NCBI GenBank assembly: GCA_018398585.1
Contig: JAGTTD010000007.1
Coordinates: 10,009,320 to 10,073,319, forward strand
Length of the DNA stretch: 64,000 nucleotides
DNA from: Simmondsia chinensis
Lineage: Eukaryota > Streptophyta > Magnoliopsida > Caryophyllales > Simmondsiaceae
Direction: 5' to 3'
Shown here one piece after another: positions 45,140-55,868 of this stretch. The position numbers and the translations under genes are program-made. The notes below the pieces were generated by a model. It was given only the letters and a program-made list of their open reading frames with translations, was not told where the DNA came from and did not search any database. How positions within the stretch are numbered: the first letter of the stretch is position 1; every line of letters begins with the position of its first letter.

Positions 45140-45959
45140 TGTCAGTGCAAACCTTCAAAAAACTTGCAAAAACCTTACAACCGAGTAACCAGATGATCTC
45201 AGGTGTTGAGGCCGTGTAATAACTTTCCTTAAGGTTTATTTCGGAGTACGAAATATCCTCAGAGATACAACCATAACCAAAATGAAGCGTGTGTGTGTAA
45301 GAGGAGAGATTGAGTGAGATGTAGAGAGAATGATGTTTGTCAAACTTTTATAAGAATCCAAGAAAACATGAACACAACTTTCAAACTTTTATAGGAATCC
45401 AAGAACACATGAACACAACTTTTAAAGTTCTTTTCAATTTCTTTTTCTCTCCAGCCTTTTCATTCAAAGCATGTATGAAACCAGGGGCAATATATGTCTA
45501 TATATATTGAGGAAAGACATCCCAATACATTACCATTTAAACCGCCAAAAACCGGAAAAACTGCGCACAATAACAGTCAAAGCCGCCCTGTGTGTCGAAG
45601 TAGTATGTCGACACAGATATTAACACTCAACTTTTTGTAAGTCTGTGTGTCGAAGTGATTGTCGACACTCACTTCAACACATAGCTTACTATAAGCCCGT
45701 GTGTCAACACTCGGCTTCCTTCAATGCTCTTCTGGAAAGCCTGTGTGTCGAAACACTGGCCATGTGTGTCGACACATAGCTGCATCTTCTTAGTTCTATA
45801 GGATTTTGTGTCGACATACCGACCCTGTGTGTCGACACAAGCCCCCGTCATGCCTTGAACACTTAAACATATATTGGGACAATCTTAAACACATCTTAAA
45901 TACACATTAAACAAACATTCAACATTTTGTTCATTACATATTTTGAAAATATATCAACA
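45140..45959 (-). repeat. 3' LTR of minus-strand copia
   Basis: It matches 49920-50681 with substitutions and some indels. It is preceded on the minus strand by the purine tract AAATAGTGGGGGAA (45960-45974). It contains an array of TGTGTCGACACA-type palindromes at 45580-45842. Confidence 0.85.
45580..45842. repeat. GTGTGTCGA/TCGACACAC palindrome cluster in copia LTR
   Basis: Perfect 12-base palindromes TGTGTCGACACA lie at 45765-45776 and 45828-45839. At least six half or imperfect sites (GTGTGTCGAAG, GTCGACACTCAC, GTGTCAACAC) lie between 45590 and 45730. The other LTR has the same cluster at 50325-50560, with several sites changed to TTGACA or TCAACA. Confidence 0.8.
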
Positions 45960-46530
45960 TTCCCCCACTATTTTCAAAAAACAACCAATCTCAAAAATAA
46001 CATCTCAGTTAAGGGAGGCCTTATTCTACATCAAAAAGGGTGTCTCACATTGAACCCCCAGCTAGTGAAAAGACTACAGTTAATCGAATTGAAAATGGCA
46101 GACCAAGCTCTGAATCATACAACCCATTTGACTAAATGACTATTTAGTCACGCACAAGACGTACTCTCCATACACTCCCTACAAGTCCTTGATTGACACA
46201 TTTATGCCCTTGTGCCATGTATCCTTCGTAAGTGTTTCAGGGCCAAACGTGTAGTCAAGAATCACCCCTTTGAAGCGACCAAACTTCAACACGCACTAAG
46301 GTGAACCTAGTCCCTGCGACGCGACATTCAATAAAATGTAAACTCAGGTCCAGTAAGAGCATAGCTCATCCTCTTAGTATCTCTTATGTAAGTACCAAGC
46401 ACTTTACACTCAAGATGGAAAATTCTGATTTAGTGCTTGCAGTTACATAGATGACAAGTCTCTCTCATTGAACTCAAGACCTAGCATCATACTAGGCGTT
46501 GAGTTGAGGGCCTATCATGGGTGTATCTAC
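45960..46530 (-). other. copia 3' internal region without RNase H
   Basis: Between the RT connection block and the purine tract I found none of the expected RNase H blocks (D-D-W-AG, STSG, TEAEY, H-KHI). The sequence looks non-coding. Confidence 0.6.
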
Positions 46531-47385
46531 TCAGGAGGATACCCTACATAAGAAAGACCATACTGCATCCCAGTGTATCTTACTTGGATTTCTAGTATAT
46601 CTACTTAGTTTTCGAACAGCAGAGGCTATGTCAGGCCTTATGCTAGTCATGGCATACATAAGACAACCAAAGGCAAGTGCATACTCCAATTGTAACACTG
46701 GAGCTCCCTCATTCGGTACCAGCTTCATGCTAGGATCCATTGGAATGGATATAGGTGCATACAAAGTGAAACTTTTTTAACACATTTTCAACATAGTGAG
46801 ACTGCGTCAAGGAAATAGTATCACCACTCCTTACAATCCTTACACCGAGGATTACCTCCGCCTCAGTCATGTCCTTCATAGAAATATTTTTTGAGAGAAA
46901 CTGTTTATTTTTCTCTACTTGTTCCACATCAATACCGAATATCGGCATGTCATCGACATACAAATATATATGACCCCTTTGCCATTATCAAACTTGCTAT
47001 AGAGAAATTTATCTGATTCGTTTATAACAAATTCATTGTTTAGAACAACAAGATCAAATTTCTGGTGCCATTGCTTTAGGGCTTACTTTAGCCCATAAAA
47101 AGAACATATGAGTTTACATAATTTTCTCTTTTGGCCCAGAACAACAAAACCTTCCGGTTGTTCCACGTACACTTCCTCTTCTAGCTCACCATTCAAGAAT
47201 GTTGTTTTGAGGTCAATTTGGTGAATCACTAGCTTGTGAATTGAGGAAAGAGCTATTAAAACTCTAATAGTCGATATTCTTGCCATCGGGGCATACGTGT
47301 CAAAGTAGTCCAACCCATGTTTTTTGGTGAACCCTTTAGCCACCAATCGGACCTTGAACTTGTCTATTGTTCCATCGACTGTCAT
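46531..47385 (-). pseudogene. copia reverse transcriptase
   Basis: Blocks on the minus strand: FKVRLVAKGFTKKHGLDYFD, then HQIDLKTTFLNGELEEEVYV (first Asp), LICSFYGLK followed by TAA, YVDDMPIFGIDVEQVEK (YVDD intact, in another frame), AEVILGVRIVRSGD, and after another shift LAFGCLMYAMTSIRPDIASA. These cover fingers through connection. Coding similarity ends near 46530. Confidence 0.8.
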
Positions 47386-47512
47386 CTTCTTTTTGAAGAT
47401 CCATTTGCACCTGATGGGCTTACTATCTCGTGGAAGATCTGCTAGGATCTAGGTATTATTACACATGATGGAATCCATCTCATCATTCACTGCCTCTCGC
47501 CAAAAGGAGGCA

Positions 47513-48392
47513 TCATGAGACCTCATAAAACGTCATGGGATCAGCTTCCAAGACACAACAATAAGGAGCTACTTGGTCCATATCGTTCCTCGAACCTTCT
47601 ACCAAATATGTATAGAAGTCCGAACCTAAAGATTTCTCTTTCCTTGCTTTCTTACTCCTTAAGAGTTCGAGAGCACTTTCAGGGACTTCTTCCCTCTCAT
47701 GATGATCATCATCATTTGACATTAAAATGTCATTATCAATTGGTACATAATCCATCAGTCTGGGGATAGAAGTAAACCGATTCTCATCCATGATGGCGTC
47801 TCTCGATTCTGTTATTGTATTTACATTGATATAATCATTAGATTCAATTACATAGAATCGATAAGCCTTACTATGTCACACATATCCAACAATAATGCAA
47901 TCAACGCCTCTTTCACCTAACTTCTTACATTTAGGTTTAGGGGCTGTAACAACTGCCCTACACCCAGCACTTTGGAATAGTTTAAATTAGGGGCTTGTTT
48001 GTTCCATAGTTCATACGGGGTTATTTTATTTTTCTTGCTAGGAACTCGATTCAATATATGCAAGCCATTAACATTACCTCACCCTAAAATCCATCATTGA
48101 GACCGAAATAGGATAACATTGAATTAACCATTTCAATTAGAGTCTGGCTTTTCCTCTTAGCCACGCCATTCTGTTGTAGGGTATAAGGTGCTGTGACCTC
48201 ATGTACAATTCTTGTGGTTTCGAAATATTTGGAATCATAATACTTTCCACCACGGTCCGACCTAAGGCGTTTGAGGAAAGTCTCATAGTGTAGTTCGGTT
48301 TCCGCTTTATATGCTTTAAATCTATCCAGTGAGTCATCCTCGTGATTTATGAGATACACATAGAAAAATCTTGAACAATCATCTATGAACAT
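47513..48392 (-). pseudogene. copia integrase core and C-terminal region
   Basis: The frame at 48392 has FIDDCSRFFYVYLI, LRSDRGGKYYDSKYF (Asp of the second catalytic block) and APYTLQQNGVAKRKSQT, where the expected catalytic Glu (QNGVAER) is Lys. The C-terminal region continues with stops to about 47513 with an acidic VPIDNDILMSNDDDHHEREE linker. Confidence 0.75.
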
Positions 48393-48746
48393 TATAAAGT
48401 ATCTATTTCCACCTAGACTCGGTGTGTTCTTGAAATCACATAAGTCACTATGTACTAGGTCAAGTAGAGTAGTCTCTCTTTACACAGAAGGAAATGGCAA
48501 TCTCATTATTTTTGTTAACATGCTTGTTTTACATTTATCATCATTCTTATTTATGTGAGGCATCAATGAAGAATTAACCATTTCATACAATTTACGAAAA
48601 TTCATATGACCTAACCTCTGATGCCACAAAAATGAAGAGTCAAGCAAATAAACAGAACTTTCAACTTTATTATTAATGTTTAATTTAAATATTCCATTAC
48701 AGAGATATCCCTTTCCAACAAAGATGCCCTTGACAGTACAAACTTG

Positions 48747-49890
48747 TCAGCCTCGAAGATCAACTTGAACCCAAACCGATTTAGTAGGCCACCAGACATG
48801 AGATTCTTCTTCATGTCTAGAGCATAACATACATCGGATAAGTAACAGTTTTTCCAGAGGTGAAAAGCAAATCAACTTTTCCCTTTCCTTTAACTGGTAT
48901 AGTCGCCTCATTACCCATGAACAACACAATTCCGTGTCCATGGGTTTAAATGTCGTGAAGAACCCCCTGTCCTTACGCGCATGCTTCGTGGCTGCTGAGT
49001 CAACCCACCAAAAGTTATCACTCTCGATTAGGTTGACTTCCAATATCATCGCCACGAACCTATCATTCGACTTTTTGATGCGATGATCAAGCCCCTGACC
49101 TTTGTTATTTTTAAGGCGATAATATTCCCTACATTGGTGACCGGGCTTTTGACACTCCCAACAGACTGCTTTCGGCCTCCTGTCATCTTTCTTCCTTTGG
49201 AAGTGCTCGGTTCTCTTGGGCCCCTTACTCGACTAGCCTTCTTCTACGATATTGATTTTCCCAACATCACTAGGGCACTCTTTGTTGTCATCCTGTACCC
49301 TGTAGTCTTCCTCAATGTGCAAATGGTTAGCCAAATCTTCCTTCTTATGTTTGAGACCTTTCTTAACGTCTCTCCATGAAGGCAAAAGTTTGTCAATTAA
49401 GGATGAAACAACTATCGTATCATCCATATTTATATTATGTTGTTTAAAATTATTCAACATTCGCTCAATTTCATGGAATTGCTCCATGACAGGACGATTA
49501 TCTACCATCTTATAATTATTAAATTGACTAACCAAGAACATTTTACTCGTTGCATCTTCAGCCACATAGGACGCCTCGAGTGCATCCCATAGTTCCTTTG
49601 TGGTCGGCATGTTTGAGTAGATATCAAATAGGGCATCAATCATGTAGTACAAGATGTGCCCTCTACATATGTGGTCGTCATTTTTCCAGTTCAATCAGGC
49701 CCCTCTGTAATGCCAAAGTCTCCTCCTCCTCCTCAGAAGCGGGCTCAAGAATCAGTGTATTAAAAATGTACACCACATTTAACGTCGTTATGAGGAGGTG
49801 CATCTTCCTCTGCCATCGGTGGAAGTTACCGCCATCGAATCGGTCTAACTTCATGAAATTCGTTGTCATTTCTAGAAGTGATGAAGCCAT
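48747..49890 (-). pseudogene. copia gag and protease
   Basis: Gag starts at 49890: MASSLLEMTTNFMKLDRFDG and GNFHRWQRKMHLLI (copia Gag start). Then ELWDALEASYVAEDATSK, VMEQFHEIERMLNNF and LLPSWRDVKKGLKHK. A knuckle CWECQKPGHQC near 49130 has a Tyr where the last Cys is expected. Protease begins FWWVDSAATKHARKD, with DSA in place of DSG. Frames are broken by TAG/TGA and small indels. Confidence 0.8.
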
Positions 49891-49919
49891 ATCACAAAAC
49901 TAGAAGATAAACCTTAAGA

Positions 49920-50681
49920 TTGTTAGTGCAAACCTTCAAAAAACTTACAAAAACCTTGCAACCGGGTAACTAGATGATCTCAGGTGTTAAGGCCATGTAA
50001 TCACTTTCCTTAAGGTTATTTCAGAGTACGAAATATCCTCAGAGATGCAACAACCGAAATAAAGTGATAGTGTGCAAGAGGAGAGATTGAGTGAGATGTA
50101 GAGAGAATGATGTTTGTCAAACTTTTACAAGAATTCAAGAACACATGAACACAAATTTCAAAGTTCTTTTCAATTTCTTTTTCTCTCAAACCTTTTGATT
50201 CAATTCGTGTATGAAACCAGGGGGAATATATGTCTATATATATTGAGGAAAGGCGTCCCAAGACATTCCCATTTAAACGCCAAAAACTGCCAAAAATCAT
50301 GTACAATAACTATCAAAACCGCACTGTGTGTCGGAGCTGTGTGTCACCCATCGACACTCAAATTTTTGTAAGTCTGTGTGTCGAAGTGAGTGTCGACACT
50401 CGCTTCAACACACAGCTTACTCTAAGCCTGTGTGTCAACACATAGCTTCATTCAGCGTGCTTCTGTAAAGCCTGTGTGTTGACACACAACTGCATTTTCA
50501 TGGTTCTGTAGGATTTTGTGTCATCACACAGCCCTGTGTGTTGACACACATCTTCAACACACACCCCCACCATGTTTTAAACACTTAAACATGTATTGGG
50601 ATAATCTTAAACACATCTTAAATACATATTAAACAAACATTCAATATTTTATTCATTACATATTTTGAAAATACATCAACA
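49920..50681 (-). repeat. 5' LTR of minus-strand copia
   Basis: Plus-strand start TGTTAGTGC, end ATACATCAACA. See the 3' LTR entry for the palindrome cluster. Confidence 0.85.
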
Positions 50682-50804
50682 GAGGATACTTAAAAAAAAA
50701 AAAAAGGGTTACCAAAGTTTACAGTACCTCAAAAACATTTTAAAACCTTAGGGTACCTGAAAAATATATTACCAAACTTAAAAATACTTGAATCAAATTT
50801 TTTC

Positions 50805-51724
50805 TGTCATTTATAATAACATTAATTTATTTTGTGAACAAATAATTCATCACATGAATTCATTAAATATTTTTAAATGATGTATACGTTGAGGCTTATA
50901 AATGTACTTCAAGGATACAATGTGTCAAATAAAATTTTCATCACATAATAACATTTGATTACCATTTGAAATATTTAGTTTCACTGGAAAAATATCACTA
51001 TACTATGGAACTGAATATATTAGTTCAATTATTTGCATATTGCCATTGTATGAACGACGGTCCCCTCTTTTAGATATCTATGAGAAGTAATAACTTATAT
51101 CATTATATTTCTCACGTCTTTTCTTTAAATTCTTGATTTGCCATTTTTCAAAAATTCAAGGATAAGAAAAATGTGCTTCTCATATCAAATTTCAGTAGCT
51201 TTCACTTGAAATACTTTGGCCAACAATTTAGAATTTTTGAGCACTTGAAAATCAACTTAAGATATCTTTACCTCAAAAAGAGACTATATTCCACACTGAG
51301 TGTTTGTTCCTGCCACACTTTATGCTAGAACCCAATGTACAGAAGATATTGACCACTCTCGGAGAGCCACTTTTAAGTATATCAAAGTGAAATCAACTGC
51401 ATGCACGAGTTCAAACATTCTTAAGATTTTGAGTCATCACTGAATCACATAAAATGAATTATTTATATCTAATAGTAGTCAAGAAACGAACAATTCAATT
51501 GCTAGTATTCCAATCTAATTGGCAATCAGAATTATTATTATTATTATTATTATTTTTATCACAATCCACGTAATAAAGACAATCATTTTGTATACCGTAT
51601 TATAGTCTCGATGTATAAGTTGTCCAAACTTACTCACTGACTACGAGCTTATTTTTGACTTGAGTCCTTGTATGGCTCAATCTTATTGTCCACTTTTTTT
51701 TTATAATTATTGTCCGCTTAAGGT
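50805..51724. other. AT-rich sequence without gene
   Basis: No coding similarity, RNA gene or inverted repeat recognised. An (ATT)8 microsatellite lies at 51531-51554. Confidence 0.5.
51531..51554 (+). repeat. ATT microsatellite
   Basis: (ATT)8 uninterrupted. Confidence 0.9.
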
Positions 51725-54152
51725 CTCAAGTGATAAATTTAGTTCTGACACCTTCTCCTTCATGTTCTGACACCACCGCCCGTTTTAAATTTCAAATCCC
51801 CCACCACCACCCTTCGCCAACACCACACCTCCATCGTCCGGCTCCGACAACCACCATCTCTATCCATCTTCCTCCCTCACCCACCTGTATCTTACCCTCC
51901 TTTACCCATCACGACCACCTCCAACCTCCTCACCCATTTGGTATGACCCCTTTGGTCTTATCGCTCACAACCACCGCAGTCGCTCTGCCACCAACCAATG
52001 ACAATGACCCCACCCCAAACCACCTCTGACCTCCACACCATCTCCCCCCCGTTTCACTTCGACCCTAAAACACCATCATCCCCGGTCCCTCTCACTCCTC
52101 GGCTCCATCTAGCTGCAACCACTTCACCATTCAATGGAGAGGGGTTGTGGTCTCTTCACCCTATTTGTTGATAACCTACCTCTTAATATCACAAAATTTT
52201 GGATTAGAAAGATCTTTAGCAACCATGGGAAGGTGGTCGATGCTTTTGTCCCTCACAAATTGAGGACATTGAAAAAATTAAGGTATAGTTTTGTTAGGTT
52301 TGGAACATGGATAGAAGCTAAGAGAGCATTAGTGGAAGCAAATGAATGTTGGGTAAGGGATCCCAGAGTTCTTGTGCAAGTAGCGAGGTTTGAAAGAGTG
52401 AAGGTAAGCCGTGCTGAGAAGGAAAGGGTTGAGCCGTCCAAGACAAATGGAGATAAAACTAAATCTATACCGGGGCACAAGGAGACTTGGGATACCGAGG
52501 AAATAGTAGGGAAGTCTTCGTTATACAGGTCAGTCTCTAAACTAGAAAACTATATGTGGAATAACTGACGAAACAAAGAAGGGTAAACTATTGAGGAGTA
52601 TTATAGGGGAGGCTGTGTTTGACATTGATGTGGGGTTGTTGGAAAAGAGTATTGACGATGATAGCGGGCTTGAGTGTGCAGTTCAGCATACGGGTGAGAC
52701 TTCTTTCCTAATCACATTTGAGTTAGTCGAGGTTAGGAATTGGGCGTTGTTGAATAATCAAGGATAGATTCATAAATGGTCCATGAAAGTGAAGAAATGA
52801 ACTGAGTTTGATCAAAACCTTAAAAGAAAGGCGTGGCTATCATGTTATGTGGTTTTGTTACATGCTTGGAGTTCAAAAAAGTTTACAGAAATTGGCAGAA
52901 GCTGGGGTAGGGTCCTTATGGTGGGCACGAGATGTAATAGGCATAGTTCACTAGAAGTGGGCAAGATCTTGGTCAAGATAGAGGTGCCTCATCAGACTGC
53001 TGAGAAAGCTCGCTTTATCATGGACCAAGAAAGACACTTTATCCACATCATTGAAGAAGGTCAGATTCTAACTGAAGGCCTCATAAGGTGTAGAGACAAA
53101 GCCCAAGCTGCAAATAAGGTAATACAGAATTCTAAGGAAAACCCTTCCAATGTTGTTAATAAGAATGAAGGAGTGGTTGAGGAGGGGAATGCAGGAAGAA
53201 TTGTGGGCTGCGGCCACGAGGATGAATTGGAGAATGTCGGACACAAGGGCTTGGAGGACAAGGAGGGTGCTAGTGGGGATAGCATACCTATAGGGATTGT
53301 GGAAATGAAGAAAATGGATCACCTGCCAACCCCAAACAATAAATTCGGTCAGAGCTAGGAGAGGGACAAAGAAAATGGGAGTGCGGAATCCCAATTATGC
53401 AAAGTCAATTTCGACATCGAAAACATAAAAGATGTTGGTGGGTTGAGCAATGCTTTGGTTGATGAAGTGGAAAATCAAGGGGACTATAGAAGCATGGACA
53501 CAAGGACAGATGATCAAGATACTCCCATGGTAGGAAGGCATGATAGTCGAAAGGAGGATGTGGTTATTCCTGAATACGTAGGCTCAGAGGAGGAATTCCT
53601 GCCAGGTTTCGTGAATCTATTCGACGTTCACGTCATTGAGGACCCATAATTAAGGACGAATCCAACGGGAACCGAATCCAAAAAGAAAGAAAGAAAAAGA
53701 AAGTTGGTAGTGATAAGAAAGCTACAAACTCGATGGTTTCAAGTGACTTCACAGAGTCTGAATCAGATACGGATAGCAGTAGATTGGTTGAAAGAGAGGC
53801 TGAAAAGATCTGTAAGATGGGGGAGGCTGTGGGTATAAGATGGAAGGATATGCAAAACTCGGTCATAGAAAAATTACTAAAAAATGCAAAGGGTATCAAG
53901 AGAGTTGTTAAAAGGAACAAGAAGGTGAAAGATAAAGGAAAAAGCAAACTACGAGGTCTTCGAGGTAGTTTGGACCTTTTGTGTGGTTTCTTTTGGAGTG
54001 CTGGGTGGGTGGTTGTGCTTTGCTCTCTTCTTCCTCTTTTGTGCTTCGGTAGGCGGCTAGGTTGGAGCTGGGTTCGTCTGGTTGCTAAGGTGATTTGTGT
54101 GGCTGGCTCCTTCTGTGTTTTGCCCTGTTCTTGCTAGTGGTGGTTGGGAGCT
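51725..54152 (+). mobile_element. RRM-type LINE, ORF1-only copy 3
   Basis: A C-rich 5' region (51750-52130, CCACC words) is followed by ORF1 from 52134 to about 53960 and a T/G-rich 3' region (GCTGGGTGGGTGGTTGTGC form) up to 54152, where an LTR starts. No ORF2 lies between. The tail is not seen, perhaps displaced by the LTR element. The 5' end is approximate. Confidence 0.65.
52134..53960 (+). pseudogene. LINE ORF1 with RRM (copy 3), most complete copy
   Basis: Residues 8-16 LFTLFVDNLP form RNP2 and residues 48-56 KLRYSFVRFG form RNP1. Between them FSNHGKVVDAFVPHKLRT fits the RRM linker. After a frameshift near 52570 comes the second conserved domain: SFLITFELVEVRNWALLN, RKAWLSCYVVLLHAWSS, FTEIGRSWGRVLMV and HSSLEVGKILVKIEVP. 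Then a hydrophilic region, LPGFVNLFDV, a basic KKKERKRK stretch and AEKICKMGEAVGIRWKDM as the C-terminal block. At least two frameshifts and a few stops. RRM-bearing ORF1 is known from the BNR-type clade of plant L1. A host RRM protein is unlikely given the second domain and the 3' region. Confidence 0.75.
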
Positions 54153-54781
54153 TGTTATGATTCGAGAATCCGAGGCATGGAAATCATGGTAGCTGAGTTA
54201 CGGTCCTGCTGCTAAGTTCTTGCTGTTGGTTGTGTTAGCTGCTGTTGGCTGCCGTGCTGCTGCATAAGTGTTGATATGTTGCTGTTAGGCGTATTTGTTA
54301 GTTATTAAAGATGTAATAGAGTAGTTAGTAGGTGTGTGTGTTATAATTAGTAGTCATTTCATTCCCTGCGTGATGTTATAAGGTGCAAATATCTCTGTTT
54401 GTAACCAACCTGCAGTAGCATGTGCCGGATTAGTGGCAGTCAGGCTCGGGTTCTGTTAGAAGTAGTATTGAGGCGCCAAATAGGATTTAAATGTTAGTTA
54501 GGCTTTAATTCTAGATATTTCTAGCTGCTTTCCTAAGTTGGTTAGTCCTTGTGTGGCTAGATTCAATGTATTAGCTCATATCATATAAGTAGTATAAATA
54601 AGAGGTCCTAGCATGTAATCCATAACTTTTGATGAATGAATTGATCTCATTTGATTTCTCTCTCTGTTTTCTCATCTATTTTCCCATCTTCCTCATCTAA
54701 ACTCTATATTCTTTCTCATCTCATACTCTCTCTATCCCAACCAAGGTTAAGGTTCAAGACCTAATCTTCGAAACCTTAACA
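54153..54781 (+). repeat. 5' LTR of the unknown-lineage element
   Basis: It starts TGTTATGATTCGAG and ends CCTTAACA, 629 bp. A likely TATA box (TATAAATAAGAGG at 54594-54606) lies about 185 bp before the LTR end, with CT-rich sequence after it. No second copy in the window, so the left boundary rests on the TG...CA ends and the switch from LINE sequence. Confidence 0.6.
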
Positions 54782-54797
54782 ATTGGTATCAGAGCCT
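54782..54797 (+). other. primer-binding site, initiator tRNA-Met type
   Basis: ATTGGTATCAGAGCCT, an exact match to the usual TGGTATCAGAGC core. Confidence 0.9.
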
Positions 54798-55868
54798 TGA
54801 TTTGGCTTCCAAATCAAGCTCATATCCGAAAAATTATAAAATCTGATTAATTGTGTTGCAATTAATCAACAAAAAAAGGTTTGAAACTGATTTAATTCGG
54901 ATTTTGTGATCAGAATTCAAATCTAAATTTTTGAAGTAGTTTTTGGCGCGTACTGCATCAATTGAATGCAAGGCCTGGGGAGTTGCTTTCGGTTGGGATT
55001 TATGTGATCAAAGTACATTGGAGAAGGTACAATTGATCAGTATTTGTTGAATACATTCAACATCAAACTGATTTAGATTGAAATTCAATAGAATCGATCA
55101 AGTGATTTGCTGCAAAAGAGGCGTAATGAAGTAAGTAGCAGTTGCTGAAGTTGATGCTTAGCTAACTTGATCGATCATCCATTTGATCGGTTGAGGAAGA
55201 AGTTGAAATTGAGCTATATGATCGACATTATACCTGATCTTCATCAAAACAGAAAAATCATCAGAATGGAGGTGATTGCGGAAGTTGCAATTCAGAAGTT
55301 GAAGATTGAGGTAATGCTTTGCTGATCTTCAAGTTGCAATTCGATGAGGATTCATGGTTGTCATTGGATTATGTTGAATTTGTGTCGCTAAGCTTAGAAG
55401 TGGTGAGAATTCATCAGAATCGGCGGTGATCTTTGAGAATTATATGTTATTGAGTCAAGATTTGCTTAGGTGAAAAACCTGTCAGCAGAGGCGAAAATCT
55501 GACAGGAGAAGCGAAAGTGTTGAAATCCGGTTTTGTTCGTTGAGATCACTTGAGTGTTGTTTTAAGGACTTGATTTTGAGTTAGAGTCGAGCTTAATTCA
55601 GAAGTATAAGTCGAATTACTCGACTAAACGTGCCTGTCAGAAGTCACTCGAGGTTAGGGTTTGTTCGAAGTTTATCAGTTAGGGTTTATAATCATTGACG
55701 ATCGTGGAATCAATAGCAAGGGATTGTTTGTGCGAACAAACGAGTATAACTTCATAAATCAATCAATTGTTGAAGAGTTACGAAACAAGTTTTACATTTT
55801 TACGAATTTCAAAATTGTACTCTGCAAAGGTGCTGATTCCACATCGAAGTTGTTGTTCATTTCCAAAC
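54798..55868 (+). other. long leader of unknown-lineage element
   Basis: Non-coding, with many GATCGAT/TGATCGA and GAAGTTGAA words. No intron signal or structured RNA identified with confidence. Confidence 0.45.

Larger units (their letters stand above)
45140..50681 (-). mobile_element. Ty1/copia retrotransposon lacking RNase H, degenerate
   Basis: LTRs at 45140-45959 and 49920-50681 flank gag, protease, integrase and RT on the minus strand. Flanking 5-mers CAGGA (45135-45139) and GAGGA (50682-50686) differ at one base. No RNase H blocks are readable between RT and the 3' LTR. The usual TGGTATCAGAGC primer site is not present after the 5' LTR (ATCTTAAGGTTTATC instead). Stops and frameshifts are present throughout. 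Copia lineage not assigned. Confidence 0.85.
44961..50804. mobile_element. foldback/MITE-like element 2, split by a copia element
   Basis: The left arm 44961-45139 and right arm 50682-50804 are inverted: GAGAAAATTTGGTTTAGATA pairs with the AATCAAATTTTTTCTG end. Inner blocks (GGTACCCTAAATTTCGGTAA and the GGTTACCAAAGTTTACAGTA side) pair too. The copia element 45140-50681 sits in the centre. The unfilled element would be about 300 bp. Confidence 0.55.

Noticed and set aside
52134..52568. host RRM RNA-binding protein
   Set aside because: The second conserved domain of LINE ORF1 and a T/G-rich LINE 3' region follow, and two related copies are in the window.
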